Assembly: GCF_000518645.1 (NCBI RefSeq)
Contig: NZ_JADZ01000024.1
Span: 49,323 to 113,322, forward strand
Reading direction: 5' to 3'
DNA from: Curvibacter gracilis ATCC BAA-807
Lineage (GTDB): Bacteria; Pseudomonadota; Gammaproteobacteria; Burkholderiales; Burkholderiaceae_C
Length of the DNA: 64,000 nt
In this document: in pieces, positions 23,947-31,807 of the stretch
How positions within the stretch are numbered: position 1 is the stretch's first letter
Layout: each line of letters begins with the position of its first letter
Made by a program: the position numbers and the translations under genes
Notes under the pieces: model-generated
Told to the model about the DNA's origin: nothing
Databases searched by the model: none
Seen by the model: the letters and a program-made list of their open reading frames with translations, nothing else

Positions 23947-24222
23947 TCAGCAGACCAAGGCGTGGGCCTTGCCCTCGTGCACAGCGAACTCCGCGATCTT
24001 TCGACCCCGGCCGCTGCCCACGATCATCCAGACCTCAGCGCCGGGGCGACCGAGGACCGTGACATTCGGGCACAGGATCCCGGTGTGCACAGCTCTGGAC
24101 GTGTGGAAGGAGGCCAGACCGACATTGCCCTCCACGGTGACGCTGGTGACCAGGTAGATCTGTGCGTTCAACGTGATTGCAGAGCCCGAGGCCTCGATGA
24201 GGCGTTCCAACTGGGTGCTCAT
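23947..24222 (-). CDS. Hypothetical small protein
   Basis: The 91 residues (MSTQLERLIEASGSAITLNAQIYLVTSVTVEGNVGLASFHTSRAVHTGILCPNVTVLGRPGAEVWMIVGSGRGRKIAEFAVHEG...) are strand-rich. Its ATG overlaps the stop of the 24219-24605 gene (ATGA), so the two are translationally coupled. It has no leader of its own. Family unknown. Confidence 0.5.
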   Translation of the reverse strand: MSTQLERLIEASGSAITLNAQIYLVTSVTVEGNVGLASFHTSRAVHTGILCPNVTVLGRPGAEVWMIVGSGRGRKIAEFAVHEGKAHALVC

Positions 24223-24605
24223 GCTGCACTCCCTGCTGGCGCTTCGTACAGCCAGTTCTGGCTGGCGCGAATACCGAGCTTCTCGTGAAGCCCGATCTCG
24301 GCCAGCGCTGCGCTGGAGTAGTCCTTGCCCGCCGAGTCAGAGCGCCACTTCACGAGGCCGGTGCCGTCCTGCTGGAGGATGGCGACCGGAATCGCAGTGA
24401 GCAGCCCGACTCGGACGGTGGGCACGCCGGCAAGCAACGAGGTTTTCACCTGGTTGCCAGCCAGCCAGCCGTCTTCGAAATCCCGCGCATCGGTGCGTCT
24501 GCGCAGATGGGCGGGTCGTTCCATAGAGAAGCCTTGGAACGCAGCGGAGTACCCGCAGCGAAAGGCTTCGTTTTTCGATTTGTAGTCCGCGGAGACTTGG
24601 TTCAT
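24219..24605 (-). CDS. Hypothetical protein with RMF-like N-terminus
   Basis: The 128 residues begin MNQVSADYKSKNEAFRCGYSAAFQGFSMERPAHLRRRTDARDFEDGWLAGNQVK. The GYxAAFxGFS...DFEDGWLAGN pattern resembles ribosome modulation factor (GYxAGxxG...W...GW). The rest is a strand-rich domain (TVRVGLLTAIPVAILQQDGTGLVKWRSDS). A ribosome-linked role is only a guess. GGAGATGAC precedes the ATG and lies in leader E. Confidence 0.45.
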   Translation of the reverse strand: MNQVSADYKSKNEAFRCGYSAAFQGFSMERPAHLRRRTDARDFEDGWLAGNQVKTSLLAGVPTVRVGLLTAIPVAILQQDGTGLVKWRSDSAGKDYSSAALAEIGLHEKLGIRASQNWLYEAPAGSAA

Positions 24606-24665
24606 GTCATCTCCAAGAAGGGAGACGAGCACCTCCCTGGACGGGCGGGGCCCGTCAGGGTTGAA
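24606..24665 (-). promoter_or_regulatory. Array leader E
   Basis: On the minus strand the stem CCCTGACGGG/CCCGTC-AGGG encloses a CCCCG loop. TCTCC then pairs with the ribosome site GGAGA across a CTTCTT loop right before the start. This is the clearest two-hairpin example in the array. Confidence 0.55.
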
Positions 24666-24874
24666 ATCAGGCTGGCGCCTGGTGAATTGCTGATTTGCCC
24701 GGAGGGCACGGCCAGCTGCCGTTTCAGCCTGGTGGCATTACGCCAACAGAGAGAAAGTCTGCTTTCCGAAACGCTCCTGCAGGAGCACTTGGGAAAGAGA
24801 CCTGCGCTCCACAGAGGAGGGCAGGTGTCTCAAGGAAGGGGCCAGAAGGCCCGCGAGATCCGATCGGGGGGTGA

Positions 24875-25093
24875 TCAGGTGGTGGACACGTTGTAGTGGA
24901 CGCCCGAGACGCCATAGGTGCGCTCCATGTCCTCTACACGAGGGGTCACGAAGGCAACACAGCAGTCGCCGAGCCCGTAGCCGGTGTCTTGGTTGAAGAA
25001 CTGTCGGCCGCGTGTGACTGAGCCGCAGCAAGTGCACAGCAGTCGGCGCACCGGTTTGGCCAGGTCGGGGTGGGGTGTTTCGTTGGGTGACAT
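24875..25093 (-). CDS. Small Cys-rich protein (probable zinc-binding)
   Basis: The 72 residues read ...RRLLCTCCGSVTRGRQFFNQDTGYGLGDCCVAFVTPRVEDMERTYGVSGVHYN. CxCC...CC gives five Cys in a GRQxxNxDTGYGLC-type motif that recurs in small plasmid-borne proteins of Proteobacteria. It probably binds one metal. Function is unknown. Leader F lies directly upstream. Confidence 0.55.
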   Translation of the reverse strand: MSPNETPHPDLAKPVRRLLCTCCGSVTRGRQFFNQDTGYGLGDCCVAFVTPRVEDMERTYGVSGVHYNVSTT

Positions 25094-25158
25094 GTCGATC
25101 TCCGAAAAATCGCGAAGTCACGGCCCCTCGCAGGGCTCGTGAGCCCCGCAGGGGTTGA
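25094..25158 (-). promoter_or_regulatory. Array leader F
   Basis: On the minus strand AACCCCTGCGGGGCT pairs with AGCCCTGCGAGGGG across a CACG loop. CGGAGATCGAC with the ribosome site precedes the ATG. The second hairpin is weaker here than in leaders B and E. Confidence 0.5.
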
Positions 25159-25171
25159 TGTGGGGCCGGAC

Positions 25172-25435
25172 TTACTGGAGGTGGAGCTGGTCAGGCTTGA
25201 CCGGGAACCACCAGCTGTCCTTGTCCAGGTAGACGAAGCGGCCATGGCCTTCGACGCAGGGCGTGAAGCCCGTGACTTTGAGGTCACTGAAGGCCACGCC
25301 GAAGTCGTTGGTGAAGGTCACCACATCGCCGAGCTTGAGGTCGCACGGGACTGGTGGTGAAGTGGTCGCATCGAGCGCCAAGGGGTGCTTGGCACCTTGG
25401 ACGAAGTGCGCTTTACGCGCGGTTGCTATGGGCAT
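25172..25435 (-). CDS. Hypothetical small barrel protein
   Basis: The 87 residues include LKLGDVVTFTNDFGVAFSDLKVTGFTPCVEGHGRFVYLDKDSWWFPVKPDQLHL, a GDxVxFxNxxG...GRxxYLDxDxxWFPxxxDxL pattern that suggests a small beta-barrel. I have seen such sequences in plasmid small-gene arrays but know no function. ATG 25435 has TGGAGAAATGCC upstream in leader G. Confidence 0.5.
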   Translation of the reverse strand: MPIATARKAHFVQGAKHPLALDATTSPPVPCDLKLGDVVTFTNDFGVAFSDLKVTGFTPCVEGHGRFVYLDKDSWWFPVKPDQLHLQ

Positions 25436-25498
25436 GGCATTTCTCCAGAGGGAAGGCGAGCCCGGCCCCAAAGCGGGCACAGGGCCCGTGAGGGTGAC
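25436..25498 (-). promoter_or_regulatory. Array leader G
   Basis: On the minus strand CACCCTCACGGGC is followed by CGGGC/GCCCG pairing across CCTGT, then GGGGCCGGGCTCGCC, then CTCTGGAGAAATGCC with the ribosome site before the start. The block closely matches leaders D and E. Confidence 0.5.
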
Positions 25499-25546
25499 GA
25501 AAGGGTGAATGGCTGATGCGCTGCAGCCCTGGGCGGGCTGTCGTGT

Positions 25547-25795
25547 TCAGCTCGATGAAGTCATGCTGGTCTGCTCGCAAGGGATGTAGGCAAGCCCATT
25601 CCAATGCTCCAGGTTCGCGACTTGCGGGGTGTGATCGATGCTGCGACCCGCCTGTTTGAGCGCGTCGAGATCATTCAATGCACCGATCATGACAAAGCCG
25701 AAAGGCAGTCGATAGCGGTAGCTCTTCAAGCCCTGAGCAGCCAGAGGCCGTGAGGTCATCGGCAGCGTTTGATGGCTGCGCGTCATTCGATTCAT
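25547..25795 (-). CDS. Hypothetical cassette-array protein H
   Basis: The 82 residues include KSYRYRLPFGFVMIGALNDLDALKQAGRSIDHTPQVANLEHWNGLAYIP. YRYRxPxGFVMIGAxxxxDALxQAxRS is a short, probably alpha/beta motif found in other mobile-element small proteins. ATG 25795 was chosen because TTTCGGAGACC precedes it. It is the first gene of the array; leader H lies upstream. Confidence 0.5.
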   Translation of the reverse strand: MNRMTRSHQTLPMTSRPLAAQGLKSYRYRLPFGFVMIGALNDLDALKQAGRSIDHTPQVANLEHWNGLAYIPCEQTSMTSSS

Positions 25796-25856
25796 GTGGT
25801 CTCCGAAAAATTTCGGGGCCACGTACCCAGGGGGCATAGGCCCCGCGTGGGTTGAT
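25796..25856 (-). promoter_or_regulatory. Array leader H
   Basis: On the minus strand an outer stem CCACG/CGTGG encloses GGGGC/GCCCC across CTAT. CCGAAA then pairs with TTTCGG, whose last bases belong to the ribosome site CGGAG. The first gene of the array therefore has the same two-hairpin design. Confidence 0.55.
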
Positions 25857-25959
25857 GAAAACCGGCAGGGCCGGTGAAAGTTGCTGTTTTGACTCCTCAG
25901 CTCGGAGTGTGTGTCGAGGGGCATAGCCACCATCTAAAGACGAGGCCATTGTACTGAAA

Positions 25960-28030
25960 ACCGCACTCCGTGCGAGATGTCCAGGACCCCGGCTGTGGAG
26001 ATCCAGGCCGCAGCAACACCCATCACGCCCAACCCAATCCGAAGACGGGCCCAGGAAGGTCCGGAAGAGCTTGATGCGGGCTACCCCTTGCCGGTGGTGT
26101 TGCGGGCGGCCTGAGCGGCCTCATCGTCGGTTCTTGAGTCCTCGAATGGTGGAGGCGAAAGCTATCGGATTGGGGTGCGCGGGAGGCTGGCGCCGAAGTC
26201 GCGTGTTGATCGAATACCCGGCCCCGGGATCTCTCAGCCGAAATTGCAGGGGAGGGCGGTGATCGAGGAACGGAGCAAGGCATCCGCATTCATCGCTGGC
26301 GCGAAAGGCACACGGGGGCATTGGTGCGCAACGAATCTCGCTCAGAAAACAGCAACACCTTGAACGCAATAGCGGGAATAGGGCGCGCTTCGTGATTTTT
26401 CATTTGACCAGGTGCATTGGGATGAGCTGGCGCTTTCGGATTGGAATGTCAGATCCGGATTCAAACACTTAGCGTCCCATGCTGGCGCTTGGATACTTGC
26501 ACAAGCCGCATGCAAAGCCGTCATTCAGATGGTTTCACCACTGGCTTTTGGTGTTTAACCAGGACCGCCAGGCTCAGCGCGCAGAACGCGCTCCAAAGAA
26601 ATGCCGCAAACGCTGGCAATGTCAAACGCGCAACAAATTCACCAATACCAGAGTTGAGAAATGCAGTTGCAAGCGAATTGAGGTCATAACAAAGCGGAAA
26701 TTGAAAAACCTCTGGAGTAGAGCTACTTAACTTACATGACCGTGGCGTCCGGGGCTTCTAACTTTCCAAGGGTCTTTTTTATCTTGAGTGCTTCGCACTT
26801 CAGAAAGGGGCGCCCCTCAGGGGTTGAGATCGCGCCCAGAGCGGGCAGGGCGCTTGAAAACGAAAAACCAATGCGCGGTAGACAAATCGGACGCGACAAG
26901 GCCTGGGGACGCATCCTCCGCTTTTCAGAAAATTGCTTTTCAGGACGGGTGAAAGTCTTCGAATGTTGTGTCTGTTCGTCAAAGACCCGTGGGAACGTCC
27001 AAAACGTCGAAATCCGGGAGAAAAATCCAATTCGAACGGGGAAATTGCTGGCGCGATTCGATGCGGCTCCACCTGGGTCACCGGAATCGCTCAGCCAACC
27101 GTGTGCAAAGACCCGAAGAGAGAACGAAAAGCCCTACTTCCGATGACTGCGCTACTTGGAATGCAGTCAACAGTCGAAATTCGAAATCGCAACAGCCGAA
27201 GACAGGGACCGATGCCAAAAACACCATGCAGTCAATGCCCAATTGAGGATGCGAGGACCGTATCGACCGAAAACCACACCCGGAGACAATGCAGAACGAC
27301 CGTCATGGCCGTTCGAGTGCTTGTTGAATGCAGTCAGCAGACCTTGAAGATCAATTTCCGGGGAGATGGGTGAGAAACATCCGAAGAAATCGTGGGAATT
27401 TCAAGTATGGATGGCGAAATAGTGCATCGATCGTGGGAAATAAGCCCCCGCCTGGATATCAAGCGGTGTCATATGCTGCCTCCGGCCATGACTTCCCTGT
27501 TCATGACGCCTCGACTGGAATTCGAGGTCGATCCGGGGGATAAAATTCCCTACACGCCCTTCGCTATCGGATACCAGCCGTCGTTATGACTATCGCTGAA
27601 CGACGAAATGATTTGAAATGCAGCGCCGAGGTTAGTAATTCATGAACACCCACACACAATCCGAGCAAAGTCATTCGCTAGATTGTTTGGTTCATCTATT
27701 GTTGGCGGAAAGATAAATTCAAGACCTATCGATGAGCAATGCCGGGATGGCATTTGGTGATTCTGATCGTGGATCTATGGGTGCGATGCGTCCGAGCGTC
27801 ACGAAGTAGCTGTAGCGCAACGAATTCGACAAGGTGTATGACCCGATCCTAGTCGTCTAAGGTCAAAAAGAGGAACGCAAACCTTATTCATATCTGCTGT
27901 TCCCATGATCCCTGGCGTCGATGAGTCAATGGTTGGATATCGCGCCAGCGCCTATTGGATGCCGCCATGAGTTAGTCGTTGAGGTTCACCTCAGATCCAA
28001 TCCTCAGACCATTTCAAATTGCCCGGAAGG
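25960..28030. other. Two-kilobase region without a convincing gene
   Basis: Open frames here are short, overlap on both strands and have unprotein-like composition. What can be seen: five GCTGGCGC words on one strand (26186, 26295, 26426, 26481, 27047) and one on the other (27942); ATGCAGTCA repeated at about 27160, 27225 and 27329; a hairpin (AGTGC-TTC-GCACT) at about 26790; and next to it a lone copy of the array-leader start (26797-26828) with no gene behind it. It may be an untranslated control region, an origin, or decayed DNA. Confidence 0.4.
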
Positions 28031-28033
28031 CGA

Positions 28034-28510
28034 TCAACCCTCTTCTTCGTAAAGCTTTTCGGCCTCTGCGATCTTTGCCTCAGTGATTTTGCTGAGAGTT
28101 TTTGCATGTCGCATTGATGTCACTGCTTTGATAAGGTGATTGAGTTGCCTTCGGATGTACTTCAATTCCGTCTCTGTCAATCTCACCATTGGCCATTCCC
28201 ATGGTTGTGCATGAGACTTCAATGCTGCTTCACTGTAGGTGAAGTTCTTTGCATCTCTTGCAATTGCCTTTCGAATTCGTGTTCGATTGGTTTTTGGTCC
28301 GTACCAATTGATGGCCTGCCACCTGGCCTCCATGCTGTTGCCCTTGATGGTGTAGGTCAACTCAAGCTTGCTCTTGGACTCCGGCCCCGTGCTGCGTGCA
28401 CCATGAGCATTGACGTGCAGGTAGTACCGATCTGCGACCCGCATGGCCTGGTTGTGCAGCTCTTTGATCGCGACTTCGATCGCTTCGGTTGCCGCGTCAA
28501 ATGATTCCAT
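28034..28510 (-). CDS. MobI-like protein (tentative)
   Basis: The 158 residues (from MESFDAATEA) contain VADRYYLHVNAHG...KLELTYTIKGNSMEARWQAINWY and FTYSEAALKSHAQPWEWPMVRLTETELKYIRRQLNHLIKA. The order 'NSxxxxW...Y...WE..LV..TE...R' resembles MobI, the SXT/R391-type mobilisation protein encoded next to oriT, but the match is by eye. A longer start (28567) would overlap a GTACCCCCC repeat. Its promoter region holds the symmetrical elements at 28512-28773, as expected if it is an oriT-linked gene. Confidence 0.4.
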   Translation of the reverse strand: MESFDAATEAIEVAIKELHNQAMRVADRYYLHVNAHGARSTGPESKSKLELTYTIKGNSMEARWQAINWYGPKTNRTRIRKAIARDAKNFTYSEAALKSHAQPWEWPMVRLTETELKYIRRQLNHLIKAVTSMRHAKTLSKITEAKIAEAEKLYEEEG

Positions 28511-28511
28511 A

Positions 28512-28773
28512 GTACCCCCCGAATCGTCCTTGTTACTGTAGGCGGATGTACCCCCCAAATCCGCCATGTGGATTTCACCGCGATCCGATGTTGTGTGAAG
28601 CTGCGAAACGCTAGGCCCGGAGCGGCTAAAAAGTTGTCCGCCTATATTTAGGTGGAACAGGGGGGTACTTCCGCATAATTATAGGCGGACAACTTTTTGA
28701 GAGGGTCAAAACGTCCTCTTTTTTGATGGACTTCAGAGGGTAGATCCGCTTTGATTAGGCGGATCTACCCTCT
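28512..28773. repeat. Inverted-repeat cluster, oriT or centromere candidate
   Basis: Three symmetrical systems are packed here. (1) AAAAAGTTGTCCGCCTATA (28628-28646) and its exact reverse complement (28680-28698), 33-bp loop. (2) AGAGGGTAGATCCGC (28735-28749) and its exact reverse complement (28759-28773), 9-bp loop. (3) GGGGGGTACWTCCGC, present once on the plus strand (28660-28674) and once on the minus strand (about 28542-28556), with a shorter GTACCCCCC at 28512-28520. GGCGGA is common to all. There is no terminator-like T run at the second one. Position between a MobI-like and a ParM-like gene fits oriT or parC. Confidence 0.65.
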
Positions 28774-29004
28774 AGCTCTTTGTCCAAAGTGCTCGTGGAG
28801 GCGTCTATGAGCGATGCATGCGCCTACCCCGGCCTGGGGATGGGGTGTCCGACCTGGGCCAGACGAGTGAATCCGCCTTGTCGATGAGCTTGCTAGGCCT
28901 GAACTAAGCTATCACGTGGGGCCTTGGTCCGGTCGCTCACTGGTGTGTTTCTGATGAGCTACAGCGATGTCACTAGCTGGCGACTGAATTGCATTTATTC
29001 ATTT

Positions 29005-29029
29005 AATTGCAATTAAATTGAATTACAAT
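29005..29029 (+). promoter_or_regulatory. AATTGCAATT palindrome and -10-like TACAAT before the ParM-like gene
   Basis: AATTGCAATT (29005-29014) is the fourth perfect copy of this palindrome in the window. TACAAT at 29024-29029 could be the -10 of the ParM-like promoter, so a bound regulator would compete with RNA polymerase. No good -35 is evident. GAGGTTGCA lies ahead of ATG 29060. Confidence 0.45.
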
Positions 29030-29059
29030 GTGATCTTCAATTATCGCAAAGAGGTTGCA

Positions 29060-30052
29060 ATGAACATTGTTGGTCAAGACATCGGCTACTCGAACATCAA
29101 GATTGCGTACGGCACTGCTGAGCAGGGCATGAAAACTGCAATTCGTCCAGCAGGTGCAGCGCCTGCAGATCGATTTGGTGGCCGCTTTGATGGCAAAGCC
29201 CAAGATGATTTTTTGCACGTCTTGGTCAACGATCAACCGTTCATTGCGGGTGTTTCAAGTGACCGTGCCGAAATGTGGGAGCGGTCGTTGCATGCGGATT
29301 ACTCCAGCACCGAATCCTATAAAGCGCTTTTTCACGCAGGCCTGCTGATGACGGGCATGACCGAAATCGATGTTCTCGTCACGGGCCTGCCGGTCTCCCA
29401 ATTCCAAGATGAAACACGGCGCAAGGCGCTGGAGGCCCAATTCACGGGCAAACACAAAGTGACACCCAAGCGCACGGTGGAAGTCAAGTCCGTCAAGGTG
29501 GTTGCACAGCCCATTGGCGGCTTGTTTGACATGCTCAATCAAGATGACGAAGCGGGTGATGATGCCGTTATTGACGAGGAGGCTCGAATTCTCGTTGTTG
29601 ATCCGGGATTCTTCTCATTGGACTGGGTGCTGATCAGTGATGGCGAATACCATCGCCGATCCAGCAATACCAGTTTGCAGGCGTCCTCGGTGTTGCTGGA
29701 GCAGGCAGGAATTTTGATTGCGCAGGAGTACGGTGCTAAACCGACTGTTGAAGCACTCGAAAACGCAGTGCGCGCCGGTAAGACCTCGATTCTGCTGATG
29801 GGCCAGCGCGTGGACTTCCAGCCCTATTTGAAGCGCGCCAGCCAGGAACTCTCATCGGTGATTGCGAATTCGATTCAAAAATCACTGCGCAGCGAACAGA
29901 TGTCGCCTGACATCGTTGTGCTCACGGGCGGCGGTGCAGACTTCTTCCGTGAAACGATTCAAGATGCGTTCCCGCGTTTGAAAGTGATTTCGCCGAATGA
30001 GCCCGTGCTTTCTAATGCCCGTGGTTTCTGGTTGATGGGATCGGTCGCGTGA
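29060..30052 (+). CDS. parM: ParM/StbA-type actin-like segregation protein
   Basis: The 330 residues have the actin-fold nucleotide motifs: phosphate-1 MNIVGQDIGYSNIKIAYG, phosphate-2 ILVVDPGFFSLDWVLI, and adenosine motif DIVVLTGGGADFFRE. This is the ParM/StbA/Alp group, which polymerises to push sister plasmids apart. StbA is the name used for R1-type relatives, and PRTRC-D proteins are close. I chose ATG 29060 over an upstream TTG. The next gene starts in its stop codon (GTGA), as parR follows parM, and a repeat cluster lies upstream as parC does. The family is clear; the subfamily is not. Confidence 0.8.
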   Translation: MNIVGQDIGYSNIKIAYGTAEQGMKTAIRPAGAAPADRFGGRFDGKAQDDFLHVLVNDQPFIAGVSSDRAEMWERSLHADYSSTESYKALFHAGLLMTGMTEIDVLVTGLPVSQFQDETRRKALEAQFTGKHKVTPKRTVEVKSVKVVAQPIGGLFDMLNQDDEAGDDAVIDEEARILVVDPGFFSLDWVLISDGEYHRRSSNTSLQASSVLLEQAGILIAQEYGAKPTVEALENAVRAGKTSILLMGQRVDFQPYLKRASQELSSVIANSIQKSLRSEQMSPDIVVLTGGGADFFRETIQDAFPRLKVISPNEPVLSNARGFWLMGSVA

Positions 30053-30657
30053 CGCTCAAGGTCGTAGTCGAGTTGAATGAGGCGTTCCAGGATCTGCAGG
30101 GGCATTTGCAAGAATTGCCCTCTCAGATCCGGTCTGAGCGTCTTCGCACCTTGGCTTTGACCGGGTTGCATATTGAGCAAGGGCGGATGTCTGCCTTTGT
30201 TTCACGTGCACCTGGTCCACAACTGGGTGGGATCAAAGAATATGCCCGCGTGGTTGTGATTCTCAATGAGGCCTATCCAGAGCTGCTGGAGGTGTTCACA
30301 GGGATTTCCCCGCGATACCGTGCGGCACGGCTTCGCTCATTGGCCTCGATTGGGTTGAATGCTCTGGCAGCTTCTGCAGTGCATGCTGGGGGGATGTTGG
30401 GCGTTTCAATGCCAATATCGGCATCCTCTGCGCCTGCCCCGGCGACTGTGCAGGCATCCTTGGATTCCACTATCGAATTCGCCCGCCCAGCTGTGTCCGA
30501 AGCCCCGCGTCAGCCTATTTCTGAAGTCGATCCAGTTCCGGTGATTCGGCCTGAGCCATTGCCGGAAACATCCGACAACTCGGGTGGGGCTGCTCCCGTT
30601 TTACCCCGAAAGCCCAGTAGTCGGCTTGCAAAAATGGCCAGAAGCCTCGGAAAGTAA
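30049..30657 (+). CDS. Partner protein with a duplicated domain, candidate ParR-like adaptor
   Basis: The 202 residues contain two similar units: VVVELNEAFQDLQGHL...IRSERLRTLALTGL (about 4-45) and VVVILNEAYPELLEVF...YRAARLRSLASIGL (about 63-105). The rest is a Pro/Ala-rich linker and a basic tail (PRKPSSRLAKMARSLGK). It has no obvious ribbon-helix-helix motif of ParR. Position, GTGA overlap with the ParM-like gene, and the basic tail suggest it links filament to centromere; two repeats could place two DNA- or filament-binding faces in one chain. A terminator follows directly. Confidence 0.5.
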   Translation: MTLKVVVELNEAFQDLQGHLQELPSQIRSERLRTLALTGLHIEQGRMSAFVSRAPGPQLGGIKEYARVVVILNEAYPELLEVFTGISPRYRAARLRSLASIGLNALAASAVHAGGMLGVSMPISASSAPAPATVQASLDSTIEFARPAVSEAPRQPISEVDPVPVIRPEPLPETSDNSGGAAPVLPRKPSSRLAKMARSLGK

Positions 30658-30682
30658 AAAAGCCACCCCTGGGTGGCTTTTG
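30656..30682 (+). terminator. Rho-independent terminator of the parM-like operon
   Basis: AAAAAAGCCACCC pairs with GGGTGGCTTTT across a short CT loop and overlaps the stop of the partner gene. The A-run and T-run make it likely bidirectional, so it also closes the minus-strand HTH gene at 30699. Confidence 0.85.
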
Positions 30683-30698
30683 CTTTGGGCTGGTGCGT

Positions 30699-30926
30699 TC
30701 AAGGAGGGCCTTCTTCGCACTTGGCCAGGCATTCTTGGACATGGCTCAGATCCGGCGCCAGCGCCCGATACCCCGGTGAAGTGGAAAGCTGGAACGAATC
30801 AATGAGAACATCGCGCCCGGACGTGATGTGAACCGGCATTGTGCCCTCTTCAATCATTTCATCCAGCCTGAAAAGCGGAATATCGAGTCGGTATGCGGCT
30901 TCTTCGCGAGTGATAAGGTCGTCCAT
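30699..30926 (-). CDS. Small helix-turn-helix / excisionase-like protein
   Basis: The 75 residues begin MDDLITREEAAYRLDIPLFRLDEMIEEGTMPVHITSGRDVLIDSFQL. TREEAAYRLDIPLFRLDEMIEEG is the winged-helix MerR/excisionase-type pattern, ending in a short wing (GRDVLI). It could be an excisionase or a transcriptional switch. The upstream DNA (30927-31060) is AT-rich with ATTCAAT words. Confidence 0.55.
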   Translation of the reverse strand: MDDLITREEAAYRLDIPLFRLDEMIEEGTMPVHITSGRDVLIDSFQLSTSPGYRALAPDLSHVQECLAKCEEGPP

Positions 30927-31120
30927 GTTGCCCTCTCAAATTTCAATGGTTTTATATTAATCCCATTCTCTGGAATATTCAATCATTATTTGAATTGCTG
31001 TGGAGGAATTTTGAAATTGAGATTGTTTATTCAATTCGGTATTTCTAGATTCTCCTGCCACGGTGATTCTTCAAACGATTGGGAGGACAATGCCGCAACG
31101 CCACCCCCTTTCTGACAACG

Positions 31121-31807
31121 ATGACGCATGCCTCTCCTGCGGGTGATCACGAAACGCTGCGCCTCTATTGGGCCTGCAGCATGGCCACAGCGGCTGCGGC
31201 CAGCTCGTCGGGCGCGATCGATGAGTTGCTGCAGCGCTGGGGCGAGCCCCACCGGGCCTATCACACGACCCAGCACCTGCAGGAGGCCTTGGATCTGCTC
31301 AGCACCTGGTGCACCGGGGGCAGTGGGAGCACCAGGTGCGCCAGCAATTGGCCCTCGGCGCTGGCACTGGCCCTGTTCTTCCATGACGCTATCTACGACC
31401 CCCATCGTGCTGACAACGAGGAAGCGAGCGCTCAGCTGGCCAGGTCGATGCTGGGGCCCGTGGGCGTGCCCGAGGAGATGCTCAGTGCGATTGACCGACT
31501 CATCGACGTGACACGGCACGCGGCCATGCCGGCGGCGGATGACGAACGCCTGATGGTGGACATCGATCTGGCCATCCTGGGTGCGAGGCCTGAGCGCTAC
31601 GCGCAGTACCGGGCCCAGGTCCGACATGAGTATCGCCACGTCCCCGAGCAGGACTTCTTGCGGGGTCGTCTGGGGCTGGTGGAGCGCTTCCTGGGGCAGG
31701 GCCTGGGGCTATTTCACACGGAGTGCGGGCGGGCTGAATTGGGTGCGCAGGCGCTGCGCAACCTGGCGGCCGAGGCGCAGGATCTGCGCCAGCTGCTTGA
31801 TCGTTGA
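31121..31807 (+). CDS. HD-superfamily metal-dependent hydrolase
   Basis: The 228 residues contain GEPHRAYHTTQHLQEAL, then ALALALFFHDAIYDPHRADNEEASAQLA, and DIDLAILGARPERYAQYRAQVRHEY. This is the predicted HD phosphohydrolase family (COG4339 type), with the metal ligands H (YHTTQH), HD (FFHDAIY), and D/N-E (DNEEAS). The substrate is unknown. ATG 31121 was chosen; the frame is open 14 codons further. GC-rich, unlike the AT-rich DNA just before it. Confidence 0.75.
   Translation: MTHASPAGDHETLRLYWACSMATAAAASSSGAIDELLQRWGEPHRAYHTTQHLQEALDLLSTWCTGGSGSTRCASNWPSALALALFFHDAIYDPHRADNEEASAQLARSMLGPVGVPEEMLSAIDRLIDVTRHAAMPAADDERLMVDIDLAILGARPERYAQYRAQVRHEYRHVPEQDFLRGRLGLVERFLGQGLGLFHTECGRAELGAQALRNLAAEAQDLRQLLDR

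Noticed and set aside
20739..25856. CRISPR-like repeat array
   Set aside because: The repeated leaders differ in sequence and length, are not evenly spaced, and each adjoins a start codon. No cas genes are present.
26732..27373. Several 60-146-codon frames
   Set aside because: Overlapping frames on both strands, odd composition, no ribosome sites and no family motif.
28735..28773. Terminator
   Set aside because: The 15-bp perfect inverted repeat has no T run after it and lies upstream of, not after, genes; operator or oriT-type use is more likely.
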